64,000 nt of DNA, taken from positions 40,084,796 through 40,148,795 of the forward strand of contig NC_030386.2 of the NCBI RefSeq assembly GCF_001625215.2, written 5' to 3'. The notes under the pieces were generated by a model that worked only from the letters and a program-made list of their open reading frames with translations, had not been told where the DNA came from and did not search any database. Below, one piece after another: positions 60,601 through 64,000 of the stretch (the stretch's first letter is position 1; each line of letters begins with the position of its first letter). The translations under genes were made by a program, and so were the position numbers. This DNA is from Daucus carota subsp. sativus. Lineage: Eukaryota; Streptophyta; Magnoliopsida; Apiales; Apiaceae.

Positions 60601-63176
60601 ATCCACTACTTTCTTCCAACAATATATTAAAGAAAAGGACTTGTCCCACAAAACCATACCTAAAATCCACTTTTTTCACTATTCCAATAGACAGTTTGAC
60701 AGATACTAGGATCACCTGGATCTAGTACTTGATGTCATTTAATAAAGCCCAAGGCCAGAAGCAAATAGCAAACCAAATTTATGAAGAGAGAATATACTTG
60801 TATCGCTCGCAGAAATGTAGTGCCATCTCCCCAACAGCTGCACCACTGACTATAACCTTGGCACCTGATTCTGCAACAGATTTAATGAGCTCCTCAACCT
60901 TTGCTTCTTCAGTTTTGGCATAATTCTCAAGCTGCAAGATATACAATTACAAAAGTGAAACAAGAAAGTTAAGACATACACAAGAAAAATCAACCAGTTG
61001 GCTTCCTTAATGGGGTGTCAGCACTTGACCTACCTGTTCAGCACTATGAATAAGGACGGTTCCTTTTGTTTCAGTAGCAGAAGTATCAACGCCGCTTACA
61101 AACACAGCTACCTGCAAGAGTTAAAATGCTTTTAACAAACAAATAGTTTATTCTAAATGGGTGTTGGGTGGCATATATCAGCTAATACTCACAAGAAAAT
61201 AGTACACATTAGCGACTTATATGCTAAATCGGAAAATATCCCCACAAGAGTCAGATAAAATATACTCATATTTACAACAGAGAAAACTGGGGATTTCGGG
61301 CTATTATTAAATTGTACTTACAGCACAAGCAATAGTAGTGATCAAAATAATATAACAAGAATCATATGAAGTTAGAAATAAGTATAATTGACTTCCAGAA
61401 GTGGTAAAAATGAGGATCAATTAACATGAAGAAGGACAACACATCACAAATGGAGAATTGGAGACCAAAAGAGAGATGCAACTATATGGTACTTGCCTTT
61501 GCTTTCTCCATTCTCTTTATGCTTCCCACCGCATCATTCCTTAAAACCATGCCTCTGACGATGGCACAATTGTGGAGACCTCCACCCACAAGTTTTGCAA
61601 CCCGGACATTATCAACATTAAAATTTGCAGGGTTCTTTGGGCAAACTTGTATGCAAGCCTACACAGTCAAATTATTACAAAATTAAATAAAAAATTTAAT
61701 ATAATGAATGACGTTTACTTCATGTATTAGAGAGTAAACTTTGAATTACATCAGCAATGAGAGAGCACAATATATCCTCCTGTCCGAATTGTTTGCTAGC
61801 CACTGCAGATTTCATCCTCAATGTAACTTGGTCCTTATTCCTAACATCCATGGTATCAGAACCATCCTCAATCAACTCATTTAGTATTTCAATTGTCTGC
61901 AAGCAAATTAGAAAATTACAAATTACAACCAAAAGTTGTGTCGTTTCTCTTGCGAATTAAAAAAGAAATGATATCCCTCTTCAACCACTAAACATAGCAT
62001 TTACGAACCTTATTAATCGCCTTTGTGTATCCAATGATGATCTCACTTGGGTGCAGTCCCATCCTTATGAGTTCCTCTGCATTCTGGAGGAGCTCTCCAG
62101 CAAAAGAGATAGTCAAATTAGCGCCATCTCCGATTTCCTCTTGCTGTGCTTTCCCTGCCAAAACCAAGATCTTGGCTGCAGGATGCTGGACTTCAAGTTC
62201 ATTAACAATCGTGGCAGCATCGTTCGTGACAAAAAGTTTGTCGAGATGATTGATAACCATCTTATTCATACCTAAAAACAACAAGTAACCATGTGTCCAT
62301 GTTAACTTTACAAACCAAATATCACTACACCAACTAAAGAGTGCTCACAACAATTTTGAAAAAAAAGATAATGTCAAATTACTTTAATACCAAAAAAATA
62401 TATGGTTCACAGCTTCAGCCTGTCATATACCCTCAACAGTATCCGATAAGTTACATTCCACTATTTTCCCAAAGAAACCACAAATCGAGCTTCTACACAG
62501 CATCAAGTTCACACAAACAATCTATCAAATAGCTCATTTAATCATAACTATTATTGAACTTAAAAATGTCTTTGATTGCTCGAAACCCAAATATTCACCT
62601 AATTCAACTAGATCATCACACATAACTAAAGCCTAATTCCATTTCCCAAGCACATATCACTCATACACAACCCCAACACCAAACCCACCTTCAACCCCAA
62701 CACCAAACCCACCTTCAAAACACATGATTAATCATATAATTCAAATCTAACACAAAACACACATAGAATCTAATGAATACCCCATCAATTCATACTTATA
62801 ATTAACCAACGACAAAAACTACAAAACGTGCTCGACAACCAGAAACGCAAACATTCCGCTAATTCCCACATCATCACACACAACTAAACCCTAATTTCAC
62901 CCGTCAAGCACATCTTCGAAACACACAATCAATCATCTAATTCAAAGAGAAACACAAAACCCGCATAAAAACACAAACAAACAGTAACAACAAAGCGAGA
63001 TCTGGGAGAGATTAGTGGGGGGACCAACCATTGGGGCCGAGAGAAGTTCTGGTGATGGTTGAGAGCTGTTTGCAAGCGTCGATGTTCTTGAGCACGGCTT
63101 CGTCGAGGCCGGAGAGATGCTTGTGGCCCTCTTTAAGCATGCTTTGTATGCCGTACGATTGCGATGATAGCCCCAT
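57657..63176 (-). CDS. CCT8: T-complex protein 1 subunit theta (CCT8)
   Basis: One of eight subunits of the cytosolic group II chaperonin that folds actin, tubulin and other proteins using ATP. Exons (minus): 63029-63176, 62009-62271, 61750-61896, 61497-61658, 61034-61111, 60798-60931, 59067-59139, 58916-58993, 58709-58831, 58521-58615, 58011-58220, 57823-57880, 57657-57728. The joined frame is 546 residues, the usual CCT8 length. It starts 'MGLSSQSYGIQSMLKEG'. The nucleotide-binding motifs 'TSLGPNGMNK' (about 43-52), 'TNDAATI' and 'GDGANL' (97-102) are kept, and it ends 'PAGGPRRDAQPAGPMDED'. All introns are GT-AG except intron 4, which starts GCAAGT at 61496. The 1.66-kb intron 6 carries a MITE. 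In Arabidopsis CCT8 is also needed for KNOTTED-type protein movement. Confidence 0.95.
59880..59935. repeat. CATA/TA microsatellite in CCT8 intron 6
   Basis: CATACATACATACATAAATA followed by (TA)n. The resulting short frames are not genes. Confidence 0.9.
60222..60491. mobile_element. Stowaway-type MITE (270 bp) in CCT8 intron 6
   Basis: CTCCCTCCATCCCACCCAAA at the left and GGTTGGGACGGAGGGAG at the right are inverted repeats, with TA on both sides (60220-60221, 60492-60493). It is related to the MITE at 51893-52173 but reversed. Confidence 0.88.
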
Positions 63177-63552
63177 CTTTGATTAACAAATGAGATCGAG
63201 GAGAGTAGAGAATGATAAACCCTAGAAATAGAGAGTGTGTGTGATTTCAAGTAAAGTGTGGGAGTAGGAGAGCGGAGAGGGAAACCAAATGAAAAGCCCT
63301 AGAAAGGGAGCTTGAGCCTCTTTTACCTGCCTTTTTCACACCTTCAAAAGAAATTCGATAGTATAAATCATGAGTTTGAAAATCGAATTCTTCGTTTCTG
63401 TTTATACAAATAAATGAATTTTTTTATACTCTTACAAAATTAAACCGATAACTCAGATAAATTATTTTTACTAATATTTTAAATTAATTAATATTATTAA
63501 AACTATACACCACATCTCCAAGCTAATACCGTTTTAAAATATATCATAGCAT
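63177..63552 (-). promoter_or_regulatory. CCT8 promoter and leader
   Basis: It is upstream of the CCT8 ATG (minus strand), with AAACCCTAG-type boxes (plus strand AAACCCTAG at 63218 and AAAAGCCCTAG at 63292). These telo-box-like motifs are common near the start of plant genes for ribosomes and the protein-synthesis machinery. Confidence 0.45.
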
Positions 63553-63790
63553 AAGTACTCAGTATTCCCGTCTAGAGCAGGGTTTGAGAAGGGTAAAATG
63601 TACGCAGTGTAATGACTTAGCCCTTACTTCTGCCCATGAAATACCATACCATACGTACTCAGTATTCCCGCTTAGAGCAGGGTTTCCATATCATACGTAC
63701 TCAGTATTCCCGCTTAGAGCAAGGTTTGAGGAGGGTAAAATGTAAGCAGTGTAATACCTTAACCCTTGCTTTTGCCCATGAATTTGTTAC
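63553..63790. repeat. SINE-like tandem copies
   Basis: GTACTCAGTATTCCCG(C/T)(T/C)TAGAGCA, GGTTTGAGGAGGGTAAAATG, T(A)CGCAGTGTAAT, CTTA(G/A)CCCTT(A/G)CTT, then GCCCATGAA. There are two full copies (63553-63650, 63691-63782) and one short copy between them (63652-63690). The block resembles the GGGT..TGTACGCAG..CTTACCCCT box of plant Au/TS-type SINEs from memory. No poly(A) or poly(T) tail or clear target duplication is seen. Confidence 0.45.
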
Positions 63791-64000
63791 ATGGGACTTA
63801 CATGTGTTGCAAAGTCTTCCGCGAATTGAATGATTGGAATGCTTTTCGAAAATTGATAACTTGAAAATGGACTCCGCCTCGAACATGATTTTAAATGAAA
63901 CCAACACCCTGTGATGCATTTAAAATATTTCGTATTTAAATATTAACATAATTTTAATTATTATTTACACTATTCAAATTGTAATATTTACTTTTTAATA
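63791..64000. other. AT-rich end of window
   Basis: I see nothing recognisable. Confidence 0.4.

Noticed and set aside
1-64000. CRISPR arrays, tRNA and rRNA genes
   Set aside because: No regularly spaced short repeats with unique spacers, and no tRNA or rRNA signatures were seen on either strand; the TGGTATCAGAGC motifs are primer-binding sites, not tRNA genes.

Overview
The window is nuclear DNA of a flowering plant. The genes have GT-AG introns and plant-specific families (subgroup-A GATA factor, MYB-CC factor, KASH/ARM protein, GPI-anchored GH17 glucanase with an X8 domain). The gaps are AT-rich and full of Stowaway-type MITEs, a chromovirus-derived LTR element, LINE fragments and a Helitron-like end. 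The codon and protein style is eudicot. A cystatin-like gene of the kind expanded in Apiaceae would fit an asterid such as a carrot relative, but the sequence alone does not prove this.

Left part (1-22 kb). The first large exon of COG1 (Golgi tethering complex) reads leftwards off the edge. It is followed by a decayed Harbinger-like element. A retroposed insertion bounded by a 17-bp duplicated target then carries, nested inside it, an 11.6-kb LTR-retrotransposon array: LTR, internal, LTR, truncated internal, with a 6,339-bp period and nearly identical copies. The array is non-autonomous, and its LTR contains the fossil pol end and polypurine tract of an earlier element. At 19.8-21.6 kb lies a complete six-exon MYB-CC (MYR1/2-like) transcription factor gene.

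Middle part (22-38 kb). This is a turbulent zone around one intact cystatin-like gene (29.5-30.5 kb). Its 5' flank occurs three times and its 3' flank three times (one inverted), which reads as the skeleton of a collapsed gene array. One 5'-flank copy is split by a 1.86-kb LINE-like insertion with a GC-rich tract full of GGGCGCGCCC palindromes. A 1.4-kb segment with a Helitron-type terminus sits between two copies of a 176-bp repeat. The zone ends with a two-exon GPI-anchored beta-1,3-glucanase gene.

Right part (38-64 kb). This is calmer and gene-bearing: a GATA factor (minus), an HNH-nuclease-domain gene of seven exons (minus), a carboxylesterase (minus) with the tail of a lost paralogue beside it, a SINE1/2-like KASH protein (plus), and a complete 13-exon CCT8 chaperonin subunit gene (minus) that uses one GC-AG intron. 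MITEs, a fold-back element, a minisatellite and SINE-like tandem copies fill the gaps.

The genes do not form a pathway; they are ordinary plant single genes. The most informative structure is in the repeats. No tRNA, rRNA or CRISPR was seen. Exon limits were assigned by eye from splice consensus, reading-frame continuity and remembered family conservation, without transcript evidence.
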